Shown: positions 1-8,509 of the stretch, piece by piece
Layout of the letters: the number at the start of each line of letters is the position of its first letter
How positions within the stretch are numbered: the stretch's first letter is position 1
From: Planctomycetaceae bacterium
Lineage (GTDB): Bacteria > Planctomycetota > Planctomycetia > Planctomycetales > Planctomycetaceae
Length of the DNA stretch: 33,259 nucleotides
Direction of reading: 5' to 3'
NCBI GenBank assembly: GCA_013813775.1
Contig: JACCRE010000210.1
Span: forward strand, 1-33,259
Program-made: the position numbers and the translations under genes
Notes under the pieces: model-generated
Seen by the model: the letters and a program-made list of their open reading frames with translations, nothing else
Databases searched by the model: none
What the model was told of the DNA's origin: nothing

Positions 1-48
1 GTGCGGACATCTCGTAAGTGTAGCATCGTCTCCAAGACACTTTTCATC
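1..48 (-). CDS. possible 5' end of an unknown gene running off the left edge
   Basis: A frame opens with ATG at position 48 and stays open to the window edge, giving MKSVLETMLHLRDVR. A weak purine-rich stretch (CAGGTG) lies just upstream. I do not recognise the protein. It lies in the DNA that replaces the missing end of the ceramidase-like gene, so it might belong to an inserted element, but fifteen codons are too few to tell. Confidence 0.15.
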
Positions 49-78
49 ACCTGTGGTATCCGATGATTCCCGGCACCG

Positions 79-1239
79 CTACATACAGATCGACCTGCCG
101 CTACAGTCACCAGTGATCCGCATTAGATGCAGGCAGGCGATGTCGGTCTTCACGCCGGCTTCGATGCGGGTGACGAACGCCAGCTTGCGTGCCGACGCTG
201 CTCGCTCACCTGGTTCCGCGGACTCATCGGCGAGCTTCTGTTGCAGCGATGCGGCGGTCAGGTGCGGTGCGACGGGCAGCGAGACTCGTTCGATGTTCCA
301 ACGCAGGTCGTCGGCGGTGATCGGCGTCTTGACCGTTTGCTCCCATGCCCGTCGCATGCCGTCGGCGAGCCGCTCCGCGAGCACCGGACGCATCTCGGGC
401 GAGCCGTCGTTGTATTTGCCGGCGGCGAGGTTGCCTCCGGCTCCGTTGAAATGCACATGAGGGATCTTTGCCTCCTTCTCGCGAGCGTTTCGCGCGAGCC
501 CCACGAAATCACACGTCACGTCTCCCTTGCCGTAGTAGCTCTGCGGATGGCAGGCGTAGTACGTCAGCACGGCGACCGGTTCGTCGGCATTCCAGAAGCT
601 GACGAGCCGCAGCTTCGGATCGATCGTCCCTTCGGGAGCGGCGATCGCTTCGGCGTTGCGGCACGAACTGAAGCGGATCAATGCGACCTTGCCGTCCGGT
701 CCGAGAATTCGCCGGTTCGAAGCCACCATCTCGACCTCGGCGACGCCGATGCCGAGATGCGTGACCGGCGTTGTCGCTTTCAGCGCCGTTTCGATCGCCT
801 CGGCGGTGCGATTCAATGCCTCGCGTGCGAACGCATCGTCGTAGCGACGTCCGCTGACTCCGTTCTCGGTAAGCAGTTCCGACGCTGAAAAATCACAGTC
901 CGGCGCGTCATGCTGATGGAGCGTCTGCACGGCGACGCGATCGGCCGTCGTTCCCGCCGCCGTGGCGAGTCGCTCTCGCCAGGTGTCGTGTCCTCCGTTG
1001 CCGATGCCGATCCAGTCAACGGCGCACAGCACGATCGGCGCGTCCTTTCCGAGCAGCACGACGCCCTTCGCCGACAGCGGATCGACGATCGACCTCGTCG
1101 GGGCATAGGCCACTGGGCTGCCGATCGGCGGCGTGACGTCGGCAGCGAAGACGGCGATTTTCAAAGGCTCGCCCGCTGACAGCGACGAAACGCCGCAACA
1201 GAGGACGATGACGCCAAACACCAGCCAAGGATTCCGCAT
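79..1239 (-). CDS. neutral/alkaline ceramidase-like secreted protein, C-terminally truncated
   Basis: The protein starts with a hydrophobic signal peptide (residues 1-22, ending SLSAG). It continues with the N-terminal pattern of the neutral/alkaline non-lysosomal ceramidase family: AADVTPPIG near residue 32, HQHDAP at 108-113 (a probable metal-binding His pair) and a CHPQSYYGKGD segment. I chose the ATG at 1239 because it places the signal peptide first; the longer open frame upstream runs through an inverted repeat. Substrate is unknown, since planctomycete members are not proven ceramidases. Family resemblance stops abruptly after ACLHL (codons 124-138). The last 14 residues are not family-like, whereas relatives continue with a segment resembling ILHLPGE. 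The gene therefore looks broken at about position 124. Confidence is for the family; activity is doubtful. Confidence 0.72.
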   Translation of the reverse strand: MRNPWLVFGVIVLCCGVSSLSAGEPLKIAVFAADVTPPIGSPVAYAPTRSIVDPLSAKGVVLLGKDAPIVLCAVDWIGIGNGGHDTWRERLATAAGTTADRVAVQTLHQHDAPDCDFSASELLTENGVSGRRYDDAFAREALNRTAEAIETALKATTPVTHLGIGVAEVEMVASNRRILGPDGKVALIRFSSCRNAEAIAAPEGTIDPKLRLVSFWNADEPVAVLTYYACHPQSYYGKGDVTCDFVGLARNAREKEAKIPHVHFNGAGGNLAAGKYNDGSPEMRPVLAERLADGMRRAWEQTVKTPITADDLRWNIERVSLPVAPHLTAASLQQKLADESAEPGERAASARKLAFVTRIEAGVKTDIACLHLMRITGDCSGRSICM

Positions 1240-1275
1240 TCGACGGCCTCGTGTTTTGTCAGAACGTGTTTTCGT

Positions 1276-1342
1276 GTGCCACTGGCTCCGCCAGTGCCGA
1301 TCGGTGGGGCACTGTCGCAAGCACTGGCAAAGCCAGTGGCAC
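1276..1342. repeat. inverted repeat, GTGCCACTGGC type
   Basis: The arms 1276-1297 and 1321-1342 are reverse complements at 20 of 22 positions, with a 23-base loop. Each arm is itself nearly palindromic (CACTGGC...GCCAGTG). The repeat lies between the 3' end of the GTPase gene and the start of the ceramidase-like gene, both on the minus strand. It could act as a terminator for the GTPase gene, or it may be a dispersed intergenic repeat. Confidence 0.7.
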
Positions 1343-1378
1343 CCAAGCCTCACTTGCAGTCCTGAAAGAGCAGACTCC

Positions 1379-3256
1379 TTACCGGGCTTCGACCGTCTCC
1401 TCGCGACCTCGATTCAGCGATTCCCCACGGTCTCGCGCAGCGACCGATCGTGGTCCTCCCAGACGTCCTCCCGTCGCGAATTCGGAGCGGGCGGCCTTCA
1501 CGTCGGCCGTGACGGCGTCGAGGCGGGCGATCTGCTCGTCGATGCGTCGGCAGGCGGCGTCGAGGCTAGGGAAGAGTCCGCCCGAGAGTCGCTTCGACGT
1601 CAAACCGTCGGCGAGCTCTCGAATCTTGCGGTCGAGTCCCCTCCGCAAGCGTCGAGCGAAGGCGATCACCAGCAGCCCCGACCACAAGAGAAAAAACACA
1701 CCCGCCGAGATGTAAAACTCCGCGGGAAGCAGTTCGATACTGGGCGCCGCATCGTTCATCGCCGGCCGCAGGAAGCTGTCCCAGAAAAAGTTCTTGCCGA
1801 CCCGCCACAGCACGAACGCGAGATACGCCCCGAACAGCGTTTCATAGAATAGTCGCACGTACCAGCGCGAGTTCTGCGCCGCGAGCTTGCGGATGAGCTC
1901 GTCGATCTGCTGGCCGGCGTTTCCGAGGAACTGCGTTTCCACCCTCGCGGCGACTCCGCGAAGTTCCTCGAGATCGGAGTCGGTCGGCAGCGACGCCGCG
2001 AGTCCCGCTTCGTCGGCATAACCCGCGATCACGAGCCGCGTCTCGCGCAGCCGGGCGTCGTCGAGCGCGAACGCATCCAGCCGACCGATGCGGTCTTCGG
2101 CATTCCGCTCTTCCTGCCACGAACGCAATCGACGTGCGCCTTCCGCAGCACCGATTAATGCGATCTGAGCCGCGGTGCGGGCACGGTAGACGCTCATCGA
2201 AGCGAGGAACCCGCCGAGACCGTTGTAGAGCCGCAGCACCGACGAAAACGGGCTGAAGCCCCAGTTTTCGGTGACGGCGGCGAGCAGCCGACGCTCCCAC
2301 AGATTGCGCGTCGACAGCAATTCCTCGCGCAGGCCGTTCGCCAGATCCGCGGAGAGCTTGTTCCGCTGCTCGGCGAGCCGATCTTTCATCGTTTCGACCG
2401 CCGGACGATGCTGTGTGAGCACGTCGCGGCCCCGGTCAAGCGCCTCGGCAAGCAGGTCGAGCACGTTCGCTCGTCGGACGCGCACCCGCTCGCTGGCGGC
2501 GAGTTCCGTCCGCAGCACGTCGAGCAATCGTCCGAATTCGCCGGCCGGTTTGCGTCCCGTCCGTTGCTCGTCGAGAGCCTTCGGCGAATCGACGAAGAAC
2601 ATCTCGGGCACGTCGTAGCGGTCGAGCGTGCGCTTCCAGTCGTCGCGAATGTCCTCGTCGGTGTCGGCGTGCGTCTGCACGAAGAGCAAGCGGCATCCCG
2701 ACGCCGCGTCGGCGAGTTCTTCGAGCACGCGGGCCGAGCGGTACTTCTGCTGCGTCGCGGCGAAGATCAACACGTCGCAGTGCGGCACGATCGAGCGGAG
2801 CAGCGCGAGGTTGCTGCCGGCTCCGGCCGTCTCGCTGGTGTCGGGATCGGGGCAATCGACGATCACGATGTCGCGCAGCACGTCGGCGTTCGACCTCACG
2901 ATCTCGAAGCGATCGAGCGGCAGGCCCAGCGACTCCGCCGATGACTCCTGATGCAGAATCAGGATCGGCTTCGTCGTGGTCGGCCGCTGTCGTCCGGTTT
3001 GCGTGACCTCTTCGCCGACGAGGGCGTTGACGAGCGTGCTTTTGCCGGTGCCGGTGCCGCCGAACGTCGCCACGACGAGCGGCGTTTCCAGACGCACCCG
3101 CAATGTCTCAACCCGGTCGAGCACGCGGCGCAGCAGGGCTTTGACGCGGCCGGCGGGTTCCCACGGCAGGTCGGCATCGACCCAGGCGCGCACGCGGGCC
3201 GTCAGGTCATCGACCCGCGCCAGCAAATCGAGTTGATCCAGATCGTTCGAAATCAT
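1379..3256 (-). CDS. dynamin-like/Era-like membrane-associated GTPase
   Basis: This is a 625-residue P-loop GTPase. The Walker A motif is GGTGTGKST at residues 66-74, followed by a Thr-rich switch (RPTTTKPI, about 91-98) and a G3-like VDCPDPD. THAD stands where NKxD is expected, so the base-recognition motif is degenerate. A long helical region follows. The C-terminal third has two hydrophobic stretches (LFGAYLAFVLW and YISAGVFFLLWSGLLVIAF) that probably insert in a membrane. This order of GTPase, helices and paired membrane segments resembles bacterial dynamin-like and YeeP/Era-related proteins. I chose the ATG at 3256 because the 21 extra upstream residues are Arg-rich and look non-coding. 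No partner gene is evident. The role is unknown; membrane remodelling or stress is an inference. Confidence 0.8.
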   Translation of the reverse strand: MISNDLDQLDLLARVDDLTARVRAWVDADLPWEPAGRVKALLRRVLDRVETLRVRLETPLVVATFGGTGTGKSTLVNALVGEEVTQTGRQRPTTTKPILILHQESSAESLGLPLDRFEIVRSNADVLRDIVIVDCPDPDTSETAGAGSNLALLRSIVPHCDVLIFAATQQKYRSARVLEELADAASGCRLLFVQTHADTDEDIRDDWKRTLDRYDVPEMFFVDSPKALDEQRTGRKPAGEFGRLLDVLRTELAASERVRVRRANVLDLLAEALDRGRDVLTQHRPAVETMKDRLAEQRNKLSADLANGLREELLSTRNLWERRLLAAVTENWGFSPFSSVLRLYNGLGGFLASMSVYRARTAAQIALIGAAEGARRLRSWQEERNAEDRIGRLDAFALDDARLRETRLVIAGYADEAGLAASLPTDSDLEELRGVAARVETQFLGNAGQQIDELIRKLAAQNSRWYVRLFYETLFGAYLAFVLWRVGKNFFWDSFLRPAMNDAAPSIELLPAEFYISAGVFFLLWSGLLVIAFARRLRRGLDRKIRELADGLTSKRLSGGLFPSLDAACRRIDEQIARLDAVTADVKAARSEFATGGRLGGPRSVAARDRGESLNRGREETVEAR

Positions 3257-3897
3257 CGAGACCGCCTCATGCGACCAAACCTGACGACGCAGGTTCGCCC
3301 GCCGCACGCTCGCTTGCAAGCGAGACGGTCGTGGTGGTCAGTGGGTGAAGAGTGGTCGGTGGTCTGCGGTTAGTGGTCAGTTATCTCCTTTTCATTCTGA
3401 CTCCTATCTCCTTCTGTTCTCCTTCCCGAAGGAAAGAGAGGAGCGCGCTCCTCCGCCTGTGCGACGCGGCGACACCGGCCCTTGCCGATCGACACCCCCC
3501 ATGGGGCGCCCGAGACGACGCTTTGCACGTTGCATCACACCGCTCGTCGCGTGAGGTGGACGTCCGCCGCCGGGGGATGCCGCTCTCGAGCAAAAAACGC
3601 TCTTGCCGACAAAGGCCCCGGGTTTGGTCATCTGCTCTCGACGCCATGGACCGACGCAAGGCCGGCTACCACGCCGCACAGTCTCATCCGGGCCAGCATG
3701 ATCCGCGAGAGGCATGCATCGCGTCTCACAACCCGAACAGATTCCAACCTCGCTCAGGTCGAGAGGGGTGGGAAGAGCAATCGGAGTATTTTTCACTCCG
3801 TTCGGTGAAATGTTTGGGAATGCGGGTTTGGGAGGCGGGGGATCGGGAGAGAGGTGAGCGGAAGAAGAACTCTCAGCCCTCAACATGATTTTGGCCT
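3257..3897. other. gene-poor stretch of 641 bases
   Basis: No frame here has family features. Positions 3329-3385 are a degenerate GTGGTCAGT-type low-complexity run on the plus strand, followed by a pyrimidine-rich stretch to about 3425. Open frames exist on both strands but have Arg/Ser-rich compositions typical of shadows. AACTCTCAGCCCTCAAC near 3869 resembles the tail of the heptamer repeat region near 17540. The stretch may hold the promoter of the GTPase gene, but I see no clear -35/-10 pair. Confidence 0.6.
3329..3385. repeat. degenerate GTGGTCAGT low-complexity repeat
   Basis: Variants of GTGGTCAGT/GTGGTCGGT/GTGGTCTGC recur at irregular spacing upstream of the GTPase gene. Similar GTGGTCAGTGGTC-like runs are common between planctomycete genes. 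No function is evident. Confidence 0.45.
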
Positions 3898-4713
3898 TCA
3901 CGCATCGCCGCTCACGCCCAACCCCGCCAAGCAAGAATCTTTCGTCTCGCGTAGAAACCGCAGGCCTTGCTTGAAAGCGGCTCTCACGTCGTAAGACAGT
4001 TGCGACGCCCACGCGGGCTTCAGCTCATTGCAGAGCCAAGCCCGATGCGCAAGGGCGTAGCCGCACATCGGCGGGGTCATGTACTCGGGGCGCTTGAGAT
4101 TCGTCCCTGGCCACACATCGTAACTCGCGGCCCAGTTTCTCGTGCCGTCGGCGAGGAACAGGCCGAACCCGTGGAAGATCGCCGTGAGGTCCGTCGCGAG
4201 CTCGTGGTCGAACGCGTCGGGGCGGATTCTCCCTTCGCCAAGCAGGCGGTGATGGGCGAGCTCGTGGGCCATCGTGCCGATCAGTCCGATGAGATTGATC
4301 AACTCATCGGCGTTGAGCGAGATCGTCGATCGCGACGAGACGCGACCTCCCCGTCGTCCTCGCTTCGATGCGATCGGACCTCCCTGATACAGCCCACCGA
4401 ACCCCGTTGGCGACGCGCGACCTCCGCCATCGACGAGGTGGAGATCATGCCCTTGCGGTTTCACGATTCGCAGGTCGATCTCCGACGATTCCACGCCCAT
4501 CAGATCACAGATCCGATCGAGCAGACTCCTCACGGCCTCGTCTGAATCGTCGAACTTCTCCGGAAGGATGTCGCGGTTCGGCAATACGAGCGGCCGGCTC
4601 AAGAACACGTCCGCCCCGAACTGCTCGATCAACCATTCGAGCCGTGTCTCGACCCAGTCCTTCGGGATCGGAGGAATGGGGCACGTCGGCCGACGACGGA
4701 AGAAGCCAAACAT
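3898..4713 (-). CDS. zincin-like protein with HELAHH motif
   Basis: A 271-residue protein with HELAHH at residues 150-155, preceded by a hydrophobic helix (LINLIGLIGTMA). It is followed by DHELATD at 169-175, whose acidic or His residue could be the third zinc ligand. This is the layout of gluzincin-type metallopeptidases. There is no signal peptide, so a cytoplasmic location is likely. A Gly/Arg-rich linker (about 96-128) separates a helical N-terminal part from the catalytic region. I chose the ATG at 4713 (MFGFFRRRP) because the 30 extra upstream residues look like non-coding sequence. Substrate and pathway are unknown. The neighbours (GTPase and TerC, same strand) give no clear link. It could also be an inactive relative with another role. 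Confidence 0.7.
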   Translation of the reverse strand: MFGFFRRRPTCPIPPIPKDWVETRLEWLIEQFGADVFLSRPLVLPNRDILPEKFDDSDEAVRSLLDRICDLMGVESSEIDLRIVKPQGHDLHLVDGGGRASPTGFGGLYQGGPIASKRGRRGGRVSSRSTISLNADELINLIGLIGTMAHELAHHRLLGEGRIRPDAFDHELATDLTAIFHGFGLFLADGTRNWAASYDVWPGTNLKRPEYMTPPMCGYALAHRAWLCNELKPAWASQLSYDVRAAFKQGLRFLRETKDSCLAGLGVSGDA

Positions 4714-4821
4714 CCACTCACCTCCCGGCCGGAGTGCCACCTCGCCCGGCCACCCGACGTCTCCGTCTTCAGAACGACGAAAAGCATTTCTCGTGGGCGC
4801 CAATCACTGCGCGGCGACACC

Positions 4822-5619
4822 TCAACCATTGTCGTTCGGCGTCAGTTCCTCTTTGAACTTCACAGGGTGCGCCGAGCCTTTGCGAAGCTTCAGGTTGAGC
4901 AGCTCGACCATCACGCTGAAGGCCATCGCGAAGTAGATGTAGCCTTTGGGGATGTGCCGGCCGAGGCCGTCGGCGACGAGGGCCACCCCGATCAGGATCA
5001 GGAACGACAGTGCCAGCATCTTCACAGTCGGCCGACGCTCGACGAATTCGGCGACCGGCCGAGCCGAGACCATCATCACGCCCACGGCGACCACGACGGC
5101 CAGGATCATCACGCCGATGTCGTCGGCCATGCCCACGGCCGTGATCACGCTGTCGAGCGAGAAGACAAGATCGAGAATCATGATCTGCACGATCACGCTC
5201 GCGAACGACGCGGTCTTGACGTTCGTTCGACCGCCTTCTTCGCCCTCGAGCTTGTTGTGAATCTCGAAGGTCGCCTTCCCGATCAGAAACAACCCTCCGA
5301 GCAGCAGGATGATGTCGCGTCCGGAGATCTCCTGGACCTCCTCCGACAGTTTCAGCCCCGGCAGGTCGATCGTGAACAGCGGGTCCTCGAGCTTCATGAT
5401 CCATGAGATCGAGAGCAGCAACAGGATGCGGGTGATCATTGCCGCAGCGAGACCGAGCGTGCGGGCTTTGTTCTGCTGCGCGGCGGGCAGCTTCGACGCG
5501 AGGATCGAGATGAAGATGATGTTGTCGATGCCCAGCACGATCTCCATCACGACGAGCGTAAAGAGCGCCACCCAGGCGGCGGGGCTGTTCACCCAGTCGA
5601 ACAGTTGCGTCCAGTCCAT
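4822..5619 (-). CDS. TerC-family integral membrane protein
   Basis: A 265-residue polytopic membrane protein. The two hallmark acidic membrane motifs of the TerC family are present: VLGIDNIIF in the second membrane helix and VFSLDSVITAVG in the second half. Seven or more hydrophobic segments can be read. TerC relatives are linked to metal-ion (manganese, calcium) export or to tellurite resistance; which applies here is not shown. I chose the ATG at 5619 (MDWTQLFDW) because it begins exactly at the family N-terminus; the open frame upstream is Ser/Arg-rich and implausible. The gene is divergent from the PSD1 gene. The 283 bases between them should hold both promoters, but I see no convincing consensus and no member of the common stress regulon genes nearby. 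Confidence 0.9.
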   Translation of the reverse strand: MDWTQLFDWVNSPAAWVALFTLVVMEIVLGIDNIIFISILASKLPAAQQNKARTLGLAAAMITRILLLLSISWIMKLEDPLFTIDLPGLKLSEEVQEISGRDIILLLGGLFLIGKATFEIHNKLEGEEGGRTNVKTASFASVIVQIMILDLVFSLDSVITAVGMADDIGVMILAVVVAVGVMMVSARPVAEFVERRPTVKMLALSFLILIGVALVADGLGRHIPKGYIYFAMAFSVMVELLNLKLRKGSAHPVKFKEELTPNDNG

Positions 5620-5902
5620 CGCAGTCGGCTCCGGCGGTGATCTAAGGAGTGGAGAACGCACAGCATACGCCTCTTTGCGTGAAAGGCGATTCCCCGTGCC
5701 CCTGTCGGAAACGGGATCACCCTTAGAACAGCGCGAGCCGGCCAACTTTGCGCCGTCAGGAGTTCCCAGGTCGCTTGACTGAGCAGCGGGCGTTGATATG
5801 TTGACCTTAGTCGAAGTCGTTGATGCAACGGATTGCCGCAACGCTTCGATCCCCACCGCGTCCGCCCGCCATCCCTTGGCCCACCGCGCTTGGAGCGCTG
5901 CC

Positions 5903-8377
5903 ATGCCCGCCTTCCGGACGATTGCGCTGCCGTACACCTGCGGCATCCTGCTGACGCTCGGCCTCACCGCGTCGATCGATGCGGCGACTCTCGCCCTCGG
6001 CCCCCATGTCGAACAGGGTCTTGTGCTGAGTGGTCGGAATGCTCGCCAGCAACTCGTCGTGACGGTCACAGGTGACGATGGACGCGAGCGCGATGCGACT
6101 CGCAGCGTCACCTTCGCCGCGGAACCTGCCGATGTCGTGGCGATTGATCCCACGGGCCTCGTCACGCCGCTGCGCGATGGTCAGACGGTCGTCAGGGCTT
6201 CAACGCCTGAAGGTCTCGCCGCGACCTGTTCGCTGACGGTGACGGGGTTCGAGCATCCGCTGCCGGTCAGCTTCAAGAACCAGATCGTGCCGATCTTCAC
6301 GAAGCTCGGCTGCAACGGGGGCGGATGTCACGGCAAAGCGGGCGGTCAGAACGGCTTCAAGCTGTCGCTGCTCGGTTTCGTGCCGGAAGACGATTACGAG
6401 TACCTCGTCAAGGAGAGCCGTGGTCGCCGATTGTTTCCCGCCGCGCCCGACGAAAGCCTGCTGCTGCAAAAGGCGATCGGCCGCATGCCGCACGGCGGCG
6501 GACAGCGGCTCGATGCCGACAGCCATGAGTACCGTTTGCTGATCTCGTGGATCGAGCAGGGCATGCCGTTCGGAGGCGACGCCGATCCGGTCGTGACGTC
6601 GATCGAATGTCAGCCCGCCGGCCGCATCATGGACCGCCGCGGCGAACAGCAGATTTCGATCCTCGCCCTCTACAGCGACGGCCATGTTGAAGACGTGACC
6701 CGCACGGCGTTGTTCGAGCCGAACGACACCGAGATGGCCGAGTGCTCGACGACGGGTCTCGTGAAGACGCTCGACCTCGCCGGCGAGGTCGCGATCATGG
6801 CCCGCTATCAAGGTCAGGTCGCGACGTTCCGCGCGACGCTGCCGCTGGGCGAGCAGCTTGCGGAAGTTCCCGCGCCTGCGAATCTCGTCGATGAGGCGGT
6901 CTTCTCGAAGCTGAAGCTGCTGGGCATTCCTCCGTCCGGAGCCTGCGACGACGCGACTTACTTGCGCCGCGTGACGCTCGACGTCACCGGCATGTTGCCG
7001 ACCGCCGACGAGGCGCGGGCGTTTCTCGCCGACTCCGACCCGACGAAACGCGAACGTCTGGTGGATCGCCTGCTCGACAGTCCCGAGTACGCCGACCAGT
7101 TCGCGAACAAGTGGAACCTCATCCTGCGGAACAAACGCCGCAGCGAAGAGGACAAGGCCGGCACCTACGCCTTCCATCGCTGGATCTGGCAGAGCATCTA
7201 CGAGAACAAGCCGTTCGACGACTTCGTGCGCGAGATTCTGACGGCATCCGGCTCGGTGAGCTTCAATCCGGCGGTCGTGTGGTACCGCGAGGTCGATTCC
7301 GTCGAAGAACAGGTCGAGGACACGGCCCAGTTGTTCCTCGGATTGCGATTGCAGTGCGCACGGTGCCATCATCATCCGTTCGAGAAGTGGAGTCAGGACG
7401 ACTACTACGGCATGGCCGCGTTCTTCAGCCGCGTCGGCCAGAAGGATCTTCCGGTCGAAGCCGTTTCAGGCGCCGGCAAGCCGCGCGACAAGCGAGTCTT
7501 CCACAACGACGGCAAGGCCGCTTCTCAAAACCCGCGCACGGGCAAACAACTCGTGCCGACGGGCCTTGGAGCGCCGCCTCTCGACCTACCGCCGACCGCC
7601 GATCCTCGCGTCGCTCTCGCCGAGTGGATGACCGAGCCTTCGAACCCGTTCTTCGCGAAGTCGGTCGTGAATCGCTACTGGAAGCACTTCTTCAGCCGCG
7701 GTCTCGTCGAACCGGAAGACGACATGCGGGCCACGAACCCGCCGACGAACCCCGAACTGCTCGACGGCCTCGCCCGGCACTTCATCGACAGCGGCTACGA
7801 TCTGAAGCAGCTCGTCCGCATGATCGTGCTGTCGAAGACGTATCAGCTCGCGGCCGAGCCGAACGACCGGAACGCGAACGACAAGCAGAACTTCTCGCGG
7901 TTCTACCCCAAGCGGCTCTCGGCGGAGGCGTTGTACGACGGCTTCCACCAGGTCACGGCGGCTCAGGAAAGTTACGCCGGGTTGCCCGCCGACACCCGCG
8001 CGATGCAACTCGCTGATCCGACGATCGGTCCGTATTTCCTGAAGGTCTTCGGCCAGCCGCAGGGCGACACCGCCTGCGAATGCGAACGCTCGCAGGAGGC
8101 GAACCTGGCGCAAAGCCTGCACCTGCTCAACAGCAGCGAAGTGCAGAACAAGATCGCCAGCGGTACAGGCCGCGCCGCGACGCTCGCCAAAGACGAACGA
8201 CCTGCGGCAGACAAGGTGAGCGAACTCTACCTGTGGGTCTACGGCCGCACGCCCGACGCCGACGAACTCAAAATCGCGACCGAACACGTCGCCCGCCACG
8301 CCGAGAAGCCCCAGGCCGCTTACGAGGATCTCGTTTGGGCGCTGGTGAATACGAAGGAGTTTTTGTTCAACCATTGA
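5903..8377 (+). CDS. PSD1-type protein: BIG2-like, cytochrome-c-like, DUF1549 and DUF1553 domains
   Basis: An 824-residue exported protein. It has a signal peptide (about residues 1-27, ending SIDAA) and an Ig-like BIG2-type domain (about 30-115). A CNGGGCH site follows at 137-143, a CX4CH form of haem-attachment motif. DUF1549 spans about 325-540 and contains a classical CARCH at 485-489 followed by HHPFEKW. DUF1553 spans about 570-810 (NPFFAKSVVNRYWKHFF). ATG 5903 has a GGAG site eight bases upstream and starts the signal peptide. The role of this large planctomycete family is not established; periplasmic redox or polymer degradation has been suggested. The DUF1501 gene that often follows is absent. 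Here the PPC and PSC/WD40 genes follow, probably in one operon. Confidence 0.93.
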   Translation: MPAFRTIALPYTCGILLTLGLTASIDAATLALGPHVEQGLVLSGRNARQQLVVTVTGDDGRERDATRSVTFAAEPADVVAIDPTGLVTPLRDGQTVVRASTPEGLAATCSLTVTGFEHPLPVSFKNQIVPIFTKLGCNGGGCHGKAGGQNGFKLSLLGFVPEDDYEYLVKESRGRRLFPAAPDESLLLQKAIGRMPHGGGQRLDADSHEYRLLISWIEQGMPFGGDADPVVTSIECQPAGRIMDRRGEQQISILALYSDGHVEDVTRTALFEPNDTEMAECSTTGLVKTLDLAGEVAIMARYQGQVATFRATLPLGEQLAEVPAPANLVDEAVFSKLKLLGIPPSGACDDATYLRRVTLDVTGMLPTADEARAFLADSDPTKRERLVDRLLDSPEYADQFANKWNLILRNKRRSEEDKAGTYAFHRWIWQSIYENKPFDDFVREILTASGSVSFNPAVVWYREVDSVEEQVEDTAQLFLGLRLQCARCHHHPFEKWSQDDYYGMAAFFSRVGQKDLPVEAVSGAGKPRDKRVFHNDGKAASQNPRTGKQLVPTGLGAPPLDLPPTADPRVALAEWMTEPSNPFFAKSVVNRYWKHFFSRGLVEPEDDMRATNPPTNPELLDGLARHFIDSGYDLKQLVRMIVLSKTYQLAAEPNDRNANDKQNFSRFYPKRLSAEALYDGFHQVTAAQESYAGLPADTRAMQLADPTIGPYFLKVFGQPQGDTACECERSQEANLAQSLHLLNSSEVQNKIASGTGRAATLAKDERPAADKVSELYLWVYGRTPDADELKIATEHVARHAEKPQAAYEDLVWALVNTKEFLFNH

Positions 8378-8390
8378 GATCACCAACAGG

Positions 8391-8453
8391 GCCGCGACCG
8401 TCAGGGAGCGCTTCCGGCGAAGTGCCCACCAAACGCTCCTTGACGGTCGCGGC
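8391..8453. repeat. dispersed hairpin repeat, copy 1 (GCGACCGTCAGGGAGCG)
   Basis: The arms 8391-8410 and 8434-8453 pair at 19 of 20 positions around a 23-base loop. The repeat lies just after the PSD1 stop codon. Two further copies occur at 14281-14337 and 18097-18151. It may fold as a terminator-like or mRNA-stabilising hairpin, but only a short T-rich stretch follows. Confidence 0.85.
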
Positions 8454-8509
8454 TCTGTTCCTTCCAGCCTCCGCGAGCACCTCGCTCGTCCTGCCCTGAT
8501 TTCACACTG

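Noticed and set aside
3352-3888. 178-residue plus-strand frame in the gene-poor stretch
   Set aside because: It begins in a low-complexity repeat, is Arg/Ser-rich and has no family features.
4714-4821. Terminator between the TerC and metallopeptidase genes
   Set aside because: Only GC-rich text with no clear stem was found.
6200-7375. Long open frame on the minus strand opposite the PSD1 gene
   Set aside because: It is Arg/Glu/His-rich without motifs and is explained by codon bias of the strongly supported gene on the other strand.
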